Assembly (NCBI GenBank): GCA_009733575.1 | Contig: ML769559.1 | Span: 83,653 to 147,652, forward strand | DNA: 64,000 nt | Origin: Gymnopus androsaceus JB14 | Taxonomy: Eukaryota; Basidiomycota; Agaricomycetes; Agaricales; Omphalotaceae | Direction of reading: 5' to 3' | Shown: one piece after another, positions 43,491 to 55,230 of the stretch | Position numbering within the stretch: the first letter of the stretch is position 1 | Layout of the letters: the number at the start of each line of letters is the position of its first letter | Made by a program: the position numbers and the translations under genes | Notes under the pieces: generated by a model | The model's input: the letters and a program-made list of their open reading frames with translations, nothing else | Told to the model about the DNA's origin: nothing | Databases searched by the model: none

Positions 43491-44640
43491 TCAAAGGTAA
43501 ATATATCTCATTGAACTATACAAGGAACACTTTCTCATAGTCTCCACTTGTTTGTATCATCATCCCATGCACTCCACTGTTATTGTCTCGCGGACTCCAC
43601 TCAGTCTCTCGCTGTATCCACTTGCTCTCTTGTAGTACCCACTTTATCGTATGGACAGTAGCCACACATATTCACGCAGTAGCCACCTACCCAATATACC
43701 GTTTGTACTTAGGACTGTATATAAGCTTAGGTACTATACCCTGTAATAACATCGTTGTCCCCCATCGGTCTGTGTGATCATACTAGTAAGTCCTGCATGG
43801 ACTTACTGCTGCTACTTCCGATTTAGGAACATAACTCGAATAGGTTATGGGCCCTGGCCTCAACCATTGACACATCAATTTGTGGACATAACCCTTGTTG
43901 ATGTCACAATCTAGGCCTACTGCACCACAGCTCACAGAACAGCATCAGGACAAGCAGCCGCCGCCGCAGCATCCAGCAGTAAACCAGCACCTCTACCATT
44001 ACTGTTACCAGCCACCAATCAGAAGGCACCTTGCACTTCAAAAACTCATATAGTGGACAAAGACGAAACCTGCAACAGGTGGTGGAATCCAACCAAACAG
44101 AAGTTTGTTTGTGTTAAACAGCCTTGCCCAAACCGGTACGATACACCTCACAAGGACACTAAATATACTGCAGAATTACTGGATTACGCTGATCTACCTG
44201 ATATTGGTCAGGAACAATACATCAAAGTTGCAGAAAACGAAAGACAGGAGAAAAGATGTAGCAAACATCTAGCTGGCAAACAGAAAGTCGCATCCTCATC
44301 TTCATCTAATCCCACTCCAGCACCTACTCCTTCACCAGCACCAGTTTCATTACCAAAACAAGAGCCACAGAAAACTCCACCTCCACCTCCACTGAATCCA
44401 TCTCCACAGCCATCTCCACATTGAACTCCACAGCAAACTCCACAGCAAACTCCACAGCCCTTACCGAGTGATCTTCCACAAAGATCTCCACCCCCATCTC
44501 CATCAGATTCAGGATCTGAATCATCAGGGGCATTTGAATCAGATTCCAACAATGACAATATGTCTAAAGCACTAAAAGCCTTTGATAAGGTTACAAGTAA
44601 ATCTAGGGCACGTTTTCTTAAGAAAGTCGTTTTTACTTGA
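43482..44640 (+). mobile_element. Copia-like LTR and gag-like remnant (tentative)
   Basis: A possible LTR begins TGTTGGAATATC at about 43482, has a 'tatataagctta' promoter-like stretch, and ends before 'ggttatgggccctgg' (about 43845), a primer-site-like sequence. An ORF-like stretch follows (about 43920-44423, continuing after a stop to 44640). It has an Ala/Pro-rich segment, a Cys-containing core (ETCNRWWNPTKQKFVCVKQ) and a long Pro/Ser-rich tail. This resembles a retroelement gag or accessory protein, but no RT or protease is seen. LTR ends and class are uncertain. Confidence 0.35.
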
Positions 44641-45040
44641 GAACTTCTCAAGTATGTCCTCAAGCAAACTTCTTCACTTTTGAGCATATGACTTTACTTT
44701 ACTCTGAAAGTTTACTTAAGTGATCATTACTCAGATCGTTTACTTAAGATTCTTTGATATACTTAAGTCTTTTATTATTCAGAAAGTGCTTGAGAAGGTA
44801 TCTAAGTAGAAAGTACCCAAGAAATAGTAAAGAAAGTATGACAAAGAAGTCATAAGTCCTATACTTGAGTAAACTGCTCAGAAAGTACTTAAGAAAGTAT
44901 CTAAGTAGAGAAAGTACCCAAGCATAGTAAAGAAAATATGAAGAAAAAATCATAAAGAAAACATTGCAAGATACTGAGAACATTGTACAAAGTACTTGAG
45001 AAAGTACTCACGAATAGAAAAAAAGAAAAGTACTTAAGCA
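44641..45040. repeat. Degenerate AAGTACTTAAG repeat tract
   Basis: Many copies of 'agtacttaagaaagtatctaag'-like units and their complements, giving strong self-complementarity (e.g. ACTTGAGAACTTCTCAAGT near 44636). No gene. Confidence 0.55.
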
Positions 45041-45551
45041 TCACTGCTTTTTGCGATGCTTTCTCTGCGTACCATCCATTCCATCACCGTCTGCTTCAGT
45101 CTCTGTGGTTTTTCGCTTGCTGCAACAAAGGGGCATGTGCATGACATCCACTTGTTCAGCCTGAACACCCTCCTCAAGGTTTTTTGGCTCATCATTACCC
45201 CCCCCCGTTGTCGCAGGCAAAGAGACATTCTCATTCACAAGTGGTTGCTGTTTCTGCTTTCCTGCCTTGCGCCCCCGCATTTTCTTCACACCCTTCTTCT
45301 CATTTGTCTTTGTAATGTCTGTGCCAACAGCGCCCTCGGGATCTGGACCACTGGATATGCCGGCATCTGTGTGGTTCATGCTGACATTGGCATCAGCATC
45401 TGCGGGTGTGACCGTTGTTTCAGTGACGGGCGGATCAGTTTCCTCAGGCACGTCCATCCAATCTTCATCGTCATCTTCATCACTGTGTATATTTTTGGGA
45501 GCTCCATTATTCTCATCCAGTGAGAGATCAACGGCAGTAGCTGAAGGTGAG

Positions 45552-46292
45552 TGTTAAGCCTGTGCAGCCCAGATCGAAGCGGCGGGAAATCGATCGCAAA
45601 TCGATCGTGGGAATCGACCGATGTCGATCGATCGATGACCTGGGTTGGACCTTTGAAGTAATGGGACTTGGCGAAGCTATTAGCAACACCCTTAACACAC
45701 TGTAATGTGTCCCAGAGGAAAGGAGTGGAAGAAGGGCGGAGCGGAGTGAACGCACAGCCGCAAGTCGATCGCAAATTGATCGCAATGTCGATCGATTGAT
45801 CGGCAGAGATGTCGGAAATAAGAATAGAGAAGATCAGCTAGGCTAAGTTGATTTTCGAACTAAAGTTACAATACATGGTATACTACTTAAATACTAGTCA
45901 GTTCGGATAAACGGATAAATGTAAAGAACAATAAGTAATATATATCCGGGAGTGTATTCAGTAAGTATGACAATAAAGTAATTCAGTAAGAAAGACAAAA
46001 GAATATAAGAGGAATAAAACAATAAGTATCAGAAAGTGTGTCTAAACATGATAGGGATGTTTCCGAAGGTAAAGGGCAGCTATCAGATCGATATGTCGAT
46101 TGATCGGAAATCGGCGGCAAGTGTTGAACATCGGCAGCGAGTGTCGGACGTCGGCAACGAGCGGTGATGATTGTATGAATAAAACAGTAGTCAATATGTC
46201 GATACATTGAAAGGTTGATTAATCAATGACAAGTGATCGGAAATCGGCAGTAAGTGTCGGAAATGAGCGGTGATGATAGCATGGATATAACA
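45552..46292. mobile_element. Solo LTR, 741 bp, exact 5-bp target duplication
   Basis: Starts TGTTAAGCC and ends ATATAACA (TG...CA). Flanked by GTGAG at 45547-45551 and 46293-46297. Removing it and one GTGAG joins the host exon seamlessly (TAMAS-PSATAVDLSLDE). Rich in ATCGATCG motifs and in CpG, unlike its surroundings, hence a young insertion. Confidence 0.88.
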
Positions 46293-46659
46293 GTGAGGCC
46301 ATTGCCGTATCCGTTAAAGGGGTCATTGGATGAGCTGTGTTTGGTGCGTTTGGCGATGGAATAGGGAGAGCAGGAGCCTCGGGGGTTTTCTGCTCAGTGG
46401 CAGCCAGCACTGTGTGCAAATTGTCCTCCGCTACCTTCATAGATACAACCTCTGGCTTTGGTGTATGCAAATGAGCTACAGGAGCATCATCTGCAGTCAT
46501 CAAAGAGACAGTCTTTGGCTCTGGGTTACCCAAATGAACAGGTGCAGGAATCGGCAGTGGAGCATTCTCAACATCTGCCACCGGACTGGGTTTCTTCAAC
46601 ACAAAAACTCTCCCTGAGCTGCAGTAGTTCACCATGAGATATTTGAATAGATCCTGGAA

Positions 46660-47800
46660 CTGTGAGACCCGGTGCACGAAACGGATCTCGGACCAACGTA
46701 TCCCGAATGTCTCGCACCTAGATGTAGGTGGAGACCAAATGCAACCACCCGGGGTAACCGTGCCGTAAGGTGGGTCTGGACAGTAGTATGAGTGTTGTAC
46801 GGAACAGTACAAGCCTCAGAGGTGCAAGGAACAGTGTACGGGCCACCCGCTGACGTAATCAGGAGGAAGCGGGTGGTACTGTGGTCCGACGACCAGAAAT
46901 GAGTGGGAGCGGATCGAATATGGGTGAAGGGGTGGTCCAAAAAGGTGTAATACGTCCAAATATGGATAATGCGGATGGAATACAGCAAATGCGGACGGAA
47001 ATAGCGTGAGAGCGGGTGGAATAGGGTGAAAGCGGGCGGAAATAGCGTGGGAGCGGACGGAATAGTGCAAAAGCGGACGGAAATAGCGTGGGCGTGGATG
47101 GAATAGGGTGAAAGCGGATGGGAATAGTGTGAGAGCGGACGTAATAGTGTGAGAGCGGATGGAAATAGCGTGGGAGCGGATGGAATTGAGTGAAAGCGGA
47201 TGGTCCCAGTGGTTCTAGAGGTAGCAAAACCCAAATAGGAAGCTCCCGAGGAGCTTTGGTTGTAAAGTTGTAAACAGAGATAGAAGACAGTGAGCTCTGG
47301 ATGTAGATTTGGTATCTACGGACAGAGCCTCGCAGTTAATGCAGATGACAGTGGGCCTTTGAACGGAGCTCGGAAGGCACAGCTGGTTAGAACAGATAGA
47401 AATAGAGAGACAGAGACAGAGACAGAGCAAAACGGGATCGATTCGGTAACAATGGTAATAACAGACTAGGGTGCATGGACTCGGGGTGTCTACTTATATA
47501 CTGTAGGGTGGCTGTGTAAGTCGTCGGGAGGGCCTGATGGATGGTTATCAAGTGCGGGAGGCACCTGGGAGGCAGGATAAGTGGTAATCACATGTAGAAA
47601 GTGCCCGGCAGGTAGGATAAATGGTAAATAAGCATGGAAAGCGCCCGCAATGTAGGTAATGAGTGCGGGAAGTATCCGCGGACGGTCAGGAAGCGTGGGA
47701 AGTATCCGCGGACGGCCAGGAAGCGTGGGAAACATCAGCGGGTGGATAGCGGATGAGAAATGCGCCAAGGCCTGACAGGAACCATCCCGCTGTGTTTGCA
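46660..47800. mobile_element. CpG-rich LTR-like insertion containing a minisatellite
   Basis: TGTGAGACCCGG... at about 46661 and ...GTGTTTGCA at about 47793 bound a CpG-rich block that interrupts the same minus-strand gene. A 'tatatactg' promoter-like site lies near 47495. No clear target duplication (ggaac against gcact), so the ends are provisional. Confidence 0.5.
46905..47205. repeat. Minisatellite, about 25-30 bp units
   Basis: Repeated 'gcggatggaatagsgtgaga' variants, ten or so units, inside the LTR-like insertion. Confidence 0.75.
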
Positions 47801-47909
47801 GCACTCTTGAGTTTCATGTGAGTCAGAAGTAGAGTGGGTTCGTGGTAATCATTCGGGTTGGTTTTGATGGCATTGTAATCTATGGAGCCTGTATAGCCAG
47901 CTTGAACTA

Positions 47910-49499
47910 CTGTGGTGCCAGAAATTAACCAAACATGTGAAATCTGAACTTGTGACTCAATATCTCATGAACAGGGGCATATGAGAACAAGGGGCTGGTG
48001 AGTATTTTATAGTGCTTTCAACTCTCCAGAATCTCCAATTTACAGATTTTGAATATCCTGGCTCAGTCACATGATATAGCTTCATTAGTTTGACAGTATG
48101 ATTTTTCATGTGTAATTTTTGAGAATCTTACACTTAAACAGCATAGAACAAGCAATTCTGCATTGTTTCTCATGAAATTTTTCTACTGATAATGATGATA
48201 GAGGTCTTAAAATATGGTTTTTACTTACATGGTGGCATGGTGTGAGAAATTACTCTTTGCTACAGACACAAAGTGTGATTATTGATGATTTTGCATATTC
48301 CTGCATACACAATGTGGAGCCTGCATATATGACACTTGAAATTAGTGTACAGAGATGGTATAAACTTCACTACAATGAAACCTGGGCTCAATACCATTAT
48401 AGCACAATTTTATTCTGCATTCTTGGTGAACTCACCTCACAAAAAACACTGTTAGTCACTTTGTGGTGCAAGAGATGGGAGTTTACTGTATATCAGCTAC
48501 CAGGAAGTATGTGAAATTTGTGCAGGAAACCGAATACACCAGTGTGGTAAAGTTATATTTGTCAAATCTTCCATCTGTGCTCACTTTCAAGCACACTTTT
48601 CAAAAAACCAAACATAAAAATTAGAGTAGAGAAATAATTGCATTGATATTTGCTCAAATAAAATTTACCTTCAGTTGCATCAGTGTCAGATCATGTAATA
48701 TAGCCAAATAGAGACCCTGTAAAATGTTTGAACACCTACAACCTAGCCATAGAAGAACAGATGGGCATGTTTGTTTTTTTAATTAATTTTTCATATTTGA
48801 TTCTGGAGAAAATCTGCATTAAAAAGAGCACAAATGGAGGATATGGCAGTCAGCCTTCTACCAGATTGAATAATTTGGTCTTCTGCACTGATTCCACATA
48901 CTTCCTGGTAGCTGATATACAGTAAACTCCCATCTCTTGCACCACAAAGTGACTAACAGTGTTTTTTGTGAGGTGAGTTCACCAAGAATGCAGAATAAAA
49001 TTGTGCTATAATGGTATTGAGCCCAGGTTTCATTGTAGTGAAGTTTATACCATCTCTGTACACTAATTTCAAGTGTCATATATGCAGGCTCCACATTGTG
49101 TATGCAGGAATATGCAAAATCATCAATAATCACACTTTGTGTCTGTAGCAAAGAGTAATTTCTCACACCATGCCACCATGTAAGTAAAAACCATATTTTA
49201 AGACCTCTATCATCATTATCAGTAGAAAAATTTCATGAGAAACAATGCAGAATTGCTTGTTCTATGCTGTTTAAGTGTAAGATTCTCAAAAATTACACAT
49301 GAAAAATCATACTGTCAAACTAATGAAGCTATATCATGTGACTGAGCCAGGATATTCAAAATCTGTAAATTGGAGATTCTGGAGAGTTGAAAGCACTATA
49401 AAATACTCACCAGCCCCTTGTTCTCATATGCCCCTGTTCATGAGATATTGAGGTCACAACTTCAAATTTCACATGTTTGGTTAATTTCTGGCACCACAG
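47910..49499. mobile_element. TA-flanked foldback element with about 600-bp near-perfect inverted arms
   Basis: Arms at about 47910-48517 and 48892-49499, with a spacer of about 375 bp. Ends CTGTGGTGCCAGAAATTAAC and complement, flanked by TA at 47908-47909 and 49500-49501. The arms are identical for hundreds of bases: ORFs of 90 codons on opposite strands encode the same peptide. No transposase motif. Inserted in an intron of the minus-strand gene. Confidence 0.88.
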
Positions 49500-50352
49500 T
49501 ACATTATAACAATAAGCGAAATATTTCAAGGGATCAATGGAAGACTTACACCAGATTGCGGTCATGAAATCCTCATAGACCTGTCTTAGCTGCGATCTTG
49601 ACACATCGTCAAGATTGGATATTGTGGGGAACCAGGCAAGGCCTTTGCTGTCAACGGGTATCTTGGTCCTTAGCTTGAGGTTGTTAAGAACTAAACGTAA
49701 AGCGTGAATATCAATGTGTGCAAAGATTTTATATCAACTCACTGGTGTCTTTGAGACTCTCGTTCAAATGAGCTGAAAGGTCGCGGTATAATACATAGGG
49801 GTCTTTCACAACTTCCTTGATTGTGGCGGAGCACTTGATGTCCGAACTGGCAAAGATGCTATGGAGCAACGGATGAGTATAGCAAAGAAAATGGCAAGGG
49901 AATATGTTACCCATGACTGGCAATCTTTCTTCTTTCTGTATCAAAGCCATCATCAAAAACAATGACCGTGGCAATTTCCCCATGTCCAATGTGTCCAAAC
50001 TGTAGACAGCCTTGAAGCAGTTCCGGAAGCAAAGACACAAAACACTCTTGATTGCTAAGAAAACAGAGTGGTTACCGAAGGAACAATCCCTGACATGGAT
50101 AAGCTTACTGTTGAATATTGCACTCAGCAGCTGCATGTTTTTCCCACTTGTTTTGTTCATCCACGCTCAGCTTGTTCCAGTCTTTGCTGATTTCCTCCTC
50201 CGTCATTCCCCAGCTACCCGCGAACACCATTCTTCCTGACTTGATATGCATATCACCCGATGTCAGCTCGTTAAAGAACTTGGCCAGGTCGCAAAGTTTG
50301 GCCCAGGATAAAGTGTCTGACTGATTGGTTGATGGAGGGTTGGCACGGATGC

Positions 50353-51062
50353 NNNNNNNNNNNNNNNNNNNNNNNNNNNNNNNNNNNNNNNNNNNNNNNN
50401 NNNNNNNNNNNNNNNNNNNNNNNNNNNNNNNNNNNNNNNNNNNNNNNNNNNNNNNNNNNNNNNNNNNNNNNNNNNNNNNNNNNNNNNNNNNNNNNNNNNN
50501 NNNNNNNNNNNNNNNNNNNNNNNNNNNNNNNNNNNNNNNNNNNNNNNNNNNNNNNNNNNNNNNNNNNNNNNNNNNNNNNNNNNNNNNNNNNNNNNNNNNN
50601 NNNNNNNNNNNNNNNNNNNNNNNNNNNNNNNNNNNNNNNNNNNNNNNNNNNNNNNNNNNNNNNNNNNNNNNNNNNNNNNNNNNNNNNNNNNNNNNNNNNN
50701 NNNNNNNNNNNNNNNNNNNNNNNNNNNNNNNNNNNNNNNNNNNNNNNNNNNNNNNNNNNNNNNNNNNNNNNNNNNNNNNNNNNNNNNNNNNNNNNNNNNN
50801 NNNNNNNNNNNNNNNNNNNNNNNNNNNNNNNNNNNNNNNNNNNNNNNNNNNNNNNNNNNNNNNNNNNNNNNNNNNNNNNNNNNNNNNNNNNNNNNNNNNN
50901 NNNNNNNNNNNNNNNNNNNNNNNNNNNNNNNNNNNNNNNNNNNNNNNNNNNNNNNNNNNNNNNNNNNNNNNNNNNNNNNNNNNNNNNNNNNNNNNNNNNN
51001 NNNNNNNNNNNNNNNNNNNNNNNNNNNNNNNNNNNNNNNNNNNNNNNNNNNNNNNNNNNNNN
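50353..51062. other. Assembly gap (N run)
   Basis: 710 N. The long ORFs spanning it are artefacts. It interrupts the 5' end of the minus-strand HMG-box-like gene. Confidence 0.99.
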
Positions 51063-51198
51063 ATGACAAACAATGGGATCCCGGCCACATCCATTTACAA
51101 TATACAATGGTGGTCTAGCCGTGACATATTCAGGGTCAGCTCACAATGACTAATTTATTTCCTTTTTTTGACTTCTCACCAGACTGCCATTTGATGCA

Positions 51199-51665
51199 AT
51201 GGCCACTGAATGTGTTCCTCACTGGACGATGGCACAAAATGCTTGGTCTACAGCTACAGTCACCCCCATCCTGGTGCAGGGACCGGCTGGCGGTTCCAAG
51301 AAGAATTCGACAAACCAAGAATGGCCTTGATGCACCTGCAGAAGCTCAGCAAGACATCTGATGTGTTTTGCCATTATTCAAGTCTATTATGATGGCTTTT
51401 CTGTTCGAAACGTTCCTCCTGTTGCATCCCAACATATCTTGGTGTACACGTACATGCTAGGAAAGTATACCCTGCACTGGGGCTTTTATTGTAATGCCGC
51501 AATTCTCTGCAGAGCGCTGAATTGTCACTCAGCCTGTCTGTGAGGTTATCAATCCCAGCAAAGATGACAAGTTTCATGTAGTTGCTTTGCATCACCAGAT
51601 TGACCCCAGAAGAGTTTAAATAAGTGGATCGCAAACTTTGATGTGTTTGGCCTCCTCTTTGATAG
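51199..51665 (+). pseudogene. RVWPLLP-family protein relic, CpG-decayed copy
   Basis: Same family and extent as 13985-14446, with more frame breaks (for example PSWCRDRL then a shift). The C-terminal RRVWPLLP codons have decayed to 'tgatgtgtttggcctcctc'. Confidence 0.6.
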
Positions 51666-51889
51666 AACTTGTTGAATACTACTATCCGAACCACTTATAC
51701 TTGCCATGATATAGTTACTGCTATTCATTCTTTCTTGTCTTTTCGCCCTCGCCCTTGATATGCTATGTTCTTCTCACCTCATCATTCTCTATCCAATGCA
51801 AATTTCCCTTTGATACCTGTACTGTTCTCTACAGCACTTTCTCTGGGGCCATCAGCCTTTGATTTTTGGTTTACCATCCCCTCCATTCA

Positions 51890-52480
51890 TTGGAAGCAAA
51901 ACCCACCTGGACAAAAAATAAGCGCCCGCTGTTTCACACATTCAGTTGGTGGGGCTTCAGTACTACTTATTGACTACTACAACAAGAACTACTATTAAAA
52001 AGTACTACTTAAAAGTAAATTTTATTAAAATGATCATCTTCAGTCTGAAAATGAGTTTTTTGTGATGTCTGAATCTGTGCTTGTGCATGTAAATACTTAA
52101 CATGTCTAATATTCTTGAAGCTCTTGCATGCAATCATTGCAGCACAATGTTGAACTATTTTTTACATGAACTGTTGCGGCGGCTGCCCGCCGGGGCCACA
52201 CCTGCAGCGGGCACACTCGCTGCTAGGGCCCACTGCGTGGTGCCTTTTCACCTGTGGCGGGCTTCTTTCACTACACACCTTAATTTTTGACATTCATCCT
52301 CAGTATAGTCAATATTGGTCATGTATTTATCATTATAATTATAAGTAATACACCTAAAATAAGTGCTACGACTCGAAATCTGGTTGTTGGTGCGCCAGCC
52401 CGGATATCTGGTTTGTCCGGGTGAGATTAAATTTCCCATTCATCTAACCTGATATTCCTTTGTAACCAGAATGTAACATG
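51890..52480. other. Insertion in copy 2, unclassified
   Basis: Absent from copy 1. Contains a CpG-bearing stretch at 52170-52260 and 'gatatctggtttgtccgggtgag' near 52400. No ends or ORF recognised. Confidence 0.35.
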
Positions 52481-52621
52481 ATCTAGTCTGTATGCATTCC
52501 TGTTTCCTCCATGATGCATGGTGACTGTAAATTCTCTAGTGAGCATGCATGCGATGTTAGGAAGTGTTACACTTCCTAACAAGTCCAACCAGACCCACAG
52601 TCAATGGACTGGAATTCCAAT

Positions 52622-53201
52622 GGCAATCACACCGCCAATAATAATACTTCAGTCTGACTGAAGCACTGTGGGAAATAGATTATCTCAGTTGCTACTTGAA
52701 ATGTACTTCTTCGGAGGATTGTAGAAAATAAATATTTCAAAGAACTAAGAAAGGAAATAGATTCAGACCAACTGAAGTTTGAACCATCCGCAAAAGGCCG
52801 AAATGTCATTCTTCGAACAGGATCTGAAGCAATCAGCTTCAGCCGGACCGAAAATATAAATCACCAAAGCTGTCCGAAGTAATTGTTTTCAGGACTGCTG
52901 AAATGGTAACAACTACCATTTCAGCTGACCTAAAATAGAATACTTCGGCTGGCTTCGGTAGTCTATACTTTTGGGTCAGCTGAAATGAATTACTTCATGC
53001 GCTGTCCAAAAGATATTATTTTGGAAATTCGCAGAAAGTATGAACTTCAGATGGTCTGAAACTATGTCCTTCTGTGGTTGTATGGGATATTTGTTTTCTG
53101 TATTCCTCTGAAAAAATATATTTCCCTTATATATTGAAATAATCTATATCGCAAAATGCTTCAACCAGACTGAAGCATAATTGTTGGCGGTGTGAATAGC
53201 C
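52622..53201. mobile_element. TIR element with internal CTTCAG/CTGAAG repeats, about 580 bp
   Basis: Left end GGCAATCACACCGCCAATAA and right end complementary to GGCTATTCACACCGCCAACA, followed on both sides by CTTCAGTCTG. The interior is a series of diverged CTTCGG/CTTCAG hairpins. Target duplication unclear. A perfect palindrome (GTTAGGAAGTGT and complement) lies just outside at 52558-52582. Confidence 0.6.
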
Positions 53202-54090
53202 TGCCAATTTATGACAGGCACTCAAAATCTTCTTCTTTCTCCAACTGCCACAATGACGCTATGACCATGCCATTCCCAGCCTTTCCCAACCACTAATTTC
53301 CGACATCTACAGTCACTGTTTTGAATGTCCTAGCAACACCACCAATGGAATTCCCGATATTTCCTCTCACATTTCCCTTGACAAACCAAATGGTCTCAAT
53401 CGGACGGATTTGTTCCACAATGCTCAACTATTCCTCCATTACAACTTTCTACTGCTGTCCACTCTAAAGACTACAATTTCCTGTCATTTTCAAAATCCGC
53501 TTACATTTTCCATTTTTCCTATCATAACCTACGGTTACTGCAACGTGTTGATCTTCTCAGACAATGTGTTGTATTACTTCCTTTTTGAGAGACAGTCCAC
53601 GCAGCTCTGCACAAACTGTGGCTCAGCCGTATGTGCAGGTTGCGCAGCTTGTTACACTGCGCAACTACACCTACGCAAGTTGACAAGACCCATTAGTATA
53701 TATTATGTAACGCTTGATACACTATATAAGCTGGGGACCTTGCCTGTAAGGCCCCAGATCATTTATTTTGCAATTATATTGGTTTTCTTCTCTCATTCAG
53801 TCTTTCTCTCTCTCGGTCTCTTGTCTCTTATCTCCAGCTCTCTCTCCTCTCTATCTCTTTATTATCAACCAATGCAACCTTGATCTTGATTCCACTAAAT
53901 CACCCAACACTCCAGTTATTATAACTATACTACATTGCCAATTTCCAACCCACCATCTCAAGTAGACATATCTGCCCAGCGGTCTTTGTCAGCGCAAACC
54001 CCAAAACCAATTATTCAGATCTCTTGTCACTGAAAACAGTCCCTTTTTCCCACTTGACACCTCCTTGAGAAGTCAATACGACACACTCTA
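53202..54090. other. Insertion debris, possibly LTR-derived
   Basis: A 'actatataagctgggg' promoter-like site near 53722, followed by a long pyrimidine-rich stretch (53780-53870), is the look of a retroelement LTR, but ends and internal genes are not found. Confidence 0.3.
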
Positions 54091-54190
54091 ACACGCAAGC
54101 TACAGCTATAGAGCCCTCCGACATCTCCCTCCCTGGCTGTAGCTAACCAGAGTCAGATGGCCTTCTCAAAGAATATGCTTGTGCAATGGG

Positions 54191-55230
54191 TCCGGCTTCC
54201 ATTCTCATGACTTGTTATTTTCTTGACTCTGCAGACACTCTCGGGTGATATGTATCTGGATTTGAGTGGGATGGATCGAACAGTCCCTCTACCCTGTGGT
54301 GGGTCCAGTCTGTCTATGTAGATAATTCATTTGACAGTCAACTGATAGTACAGTCCTCATCAACTTCCTGAGTGGATTGGCGAATCAAGTCTGTACATTG
54401 ATGAGTGGGAGAAGGATTACTTGGACCTACAAGTATACATTGGGAAGATCATCTAATTGTCAAAAACAGAGTTCATGTTAAGTAACTTTGCTGCATCACA
54501 GAACATGGCGGTATCTTGGTGGTATCAATCACTGCAACAAGTGGGAGAAGATTCTGCCATCCTAGCTTCCAAGGTGATTTCAGCTTGGAATCAGGGCCCA
54601 CAACTATCGTGAGGTAGATCATTGAGTCCATGCATGCTGTGTCCAATGGAGATACATACCCAAGGTCAATATCAGCGTGGTTCACATAACTTCAGCTCCC
54701 AAAGTTTGGTTCAATAGAAGTCAATTGAATGAGAGTCATAACCATGTTATTAGAGCCTGGCCCGGGAGCGAGCAGTAGAAGGACTTGACCCACAAGTAGT
54801 GGGAAGATCAAGGTTCTAGTAAGTACATTGAGAGATTCATTCCTTGGGTATTCGGAATTCCTGAGTCTCGGTAGAAATCTTGCTTATGGTATCGTTTAAC
54901 AATGCAAATCTTGGGAACAGACTGCCAAGTACAGTTGCTTAGATCTGTACTCTCAGCCCAGTTGGGCCACATTGAGGAGACACTGAACCAAGAGAAGATT
55001 GTGTGGTGACATGGCTGCAAGGATAACCAAACAATCCTGATTCCCAGTTCCTGCTCTAGAAGAAGAGAAATATTATATAATTCATTATAGACATGGCCAA
55101 GCTCACGGAATGTTGAGTACAGTTAGAGCCGGACCAAGAGGTCTGGACTTCTGTGACACTCAGGGTGTATCTGGATCTGAGTCAGACAGATTGAACACTC
55201 CCTAAGCAGATACCCCTAAGCAGATACAAT
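54191..55230. other. CpG-poor, no recognised gene
   Basis: Inside the duplicated copy 2 but not alignable to copy 1. No frame of any length without stops. Probably inserted or strongly decayed sequence. Confidence 0.4.

Larger units (their letters stand above)
45041..50352 (-). pseudogene. Unidentified HMG-box-like gene, 5' end in assembly gap, interrupted by three insertions
   Basis: Read on the minus strand from the gap: SWAKLCDLAKFFNEL, then FAGSWGMTEEEISKDWNKLSVDEQNKWEKHAAAE, which resembles an HMG-box helix pair. Spliced exons continue with HNQECFVSLLPELLQG, FGHIGHGEIATVIVFDDGFD, FASSDIKCSATIKEVVKDPYVL and LAWFPTISNLDDVSRSQLRQ. Next are FQAGYTGSIDYNAIKTN and, after an insertion, FQDLFKYLMVNYCSSGRVFV. 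An acidic/basic C-terminus ends GTQRKHRKKQ at 45041. GT-AG introns keep frame where tested. Insertions: a TA-flanked foldback element in one intron, an LTR-like piece (about 46665-47795), and an LTR at 45552-46292 with a perfect 5-bp duplication inside an exon. The last one destroys the reading frame. The gene could be a host gene or the accessory ORF of a large DNA transposon. Confidence 0.55.

Noticed and set aside
45056..45523. 155-codon plus-strand ORF
   Set aside because: Shadow of the minus-strand C-terminal exon, which has the acidic/basic composition of a real protein.
46219..46812. 197-codon ORF taken as a free-standing gene
   Set aside because: Its start lies in an LTR-like insertion and its end in a solo LTR; only the middle is host coding sequence.
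48242..49166. Two identical small proteins on opposite strands
   Set aside because: They are the same ORF in the two arms of a foldback element, with no known domain.
50105..51149. Long ORFs across 50353-51062
   Set aside because: They run through the N gap and have no sequence support.
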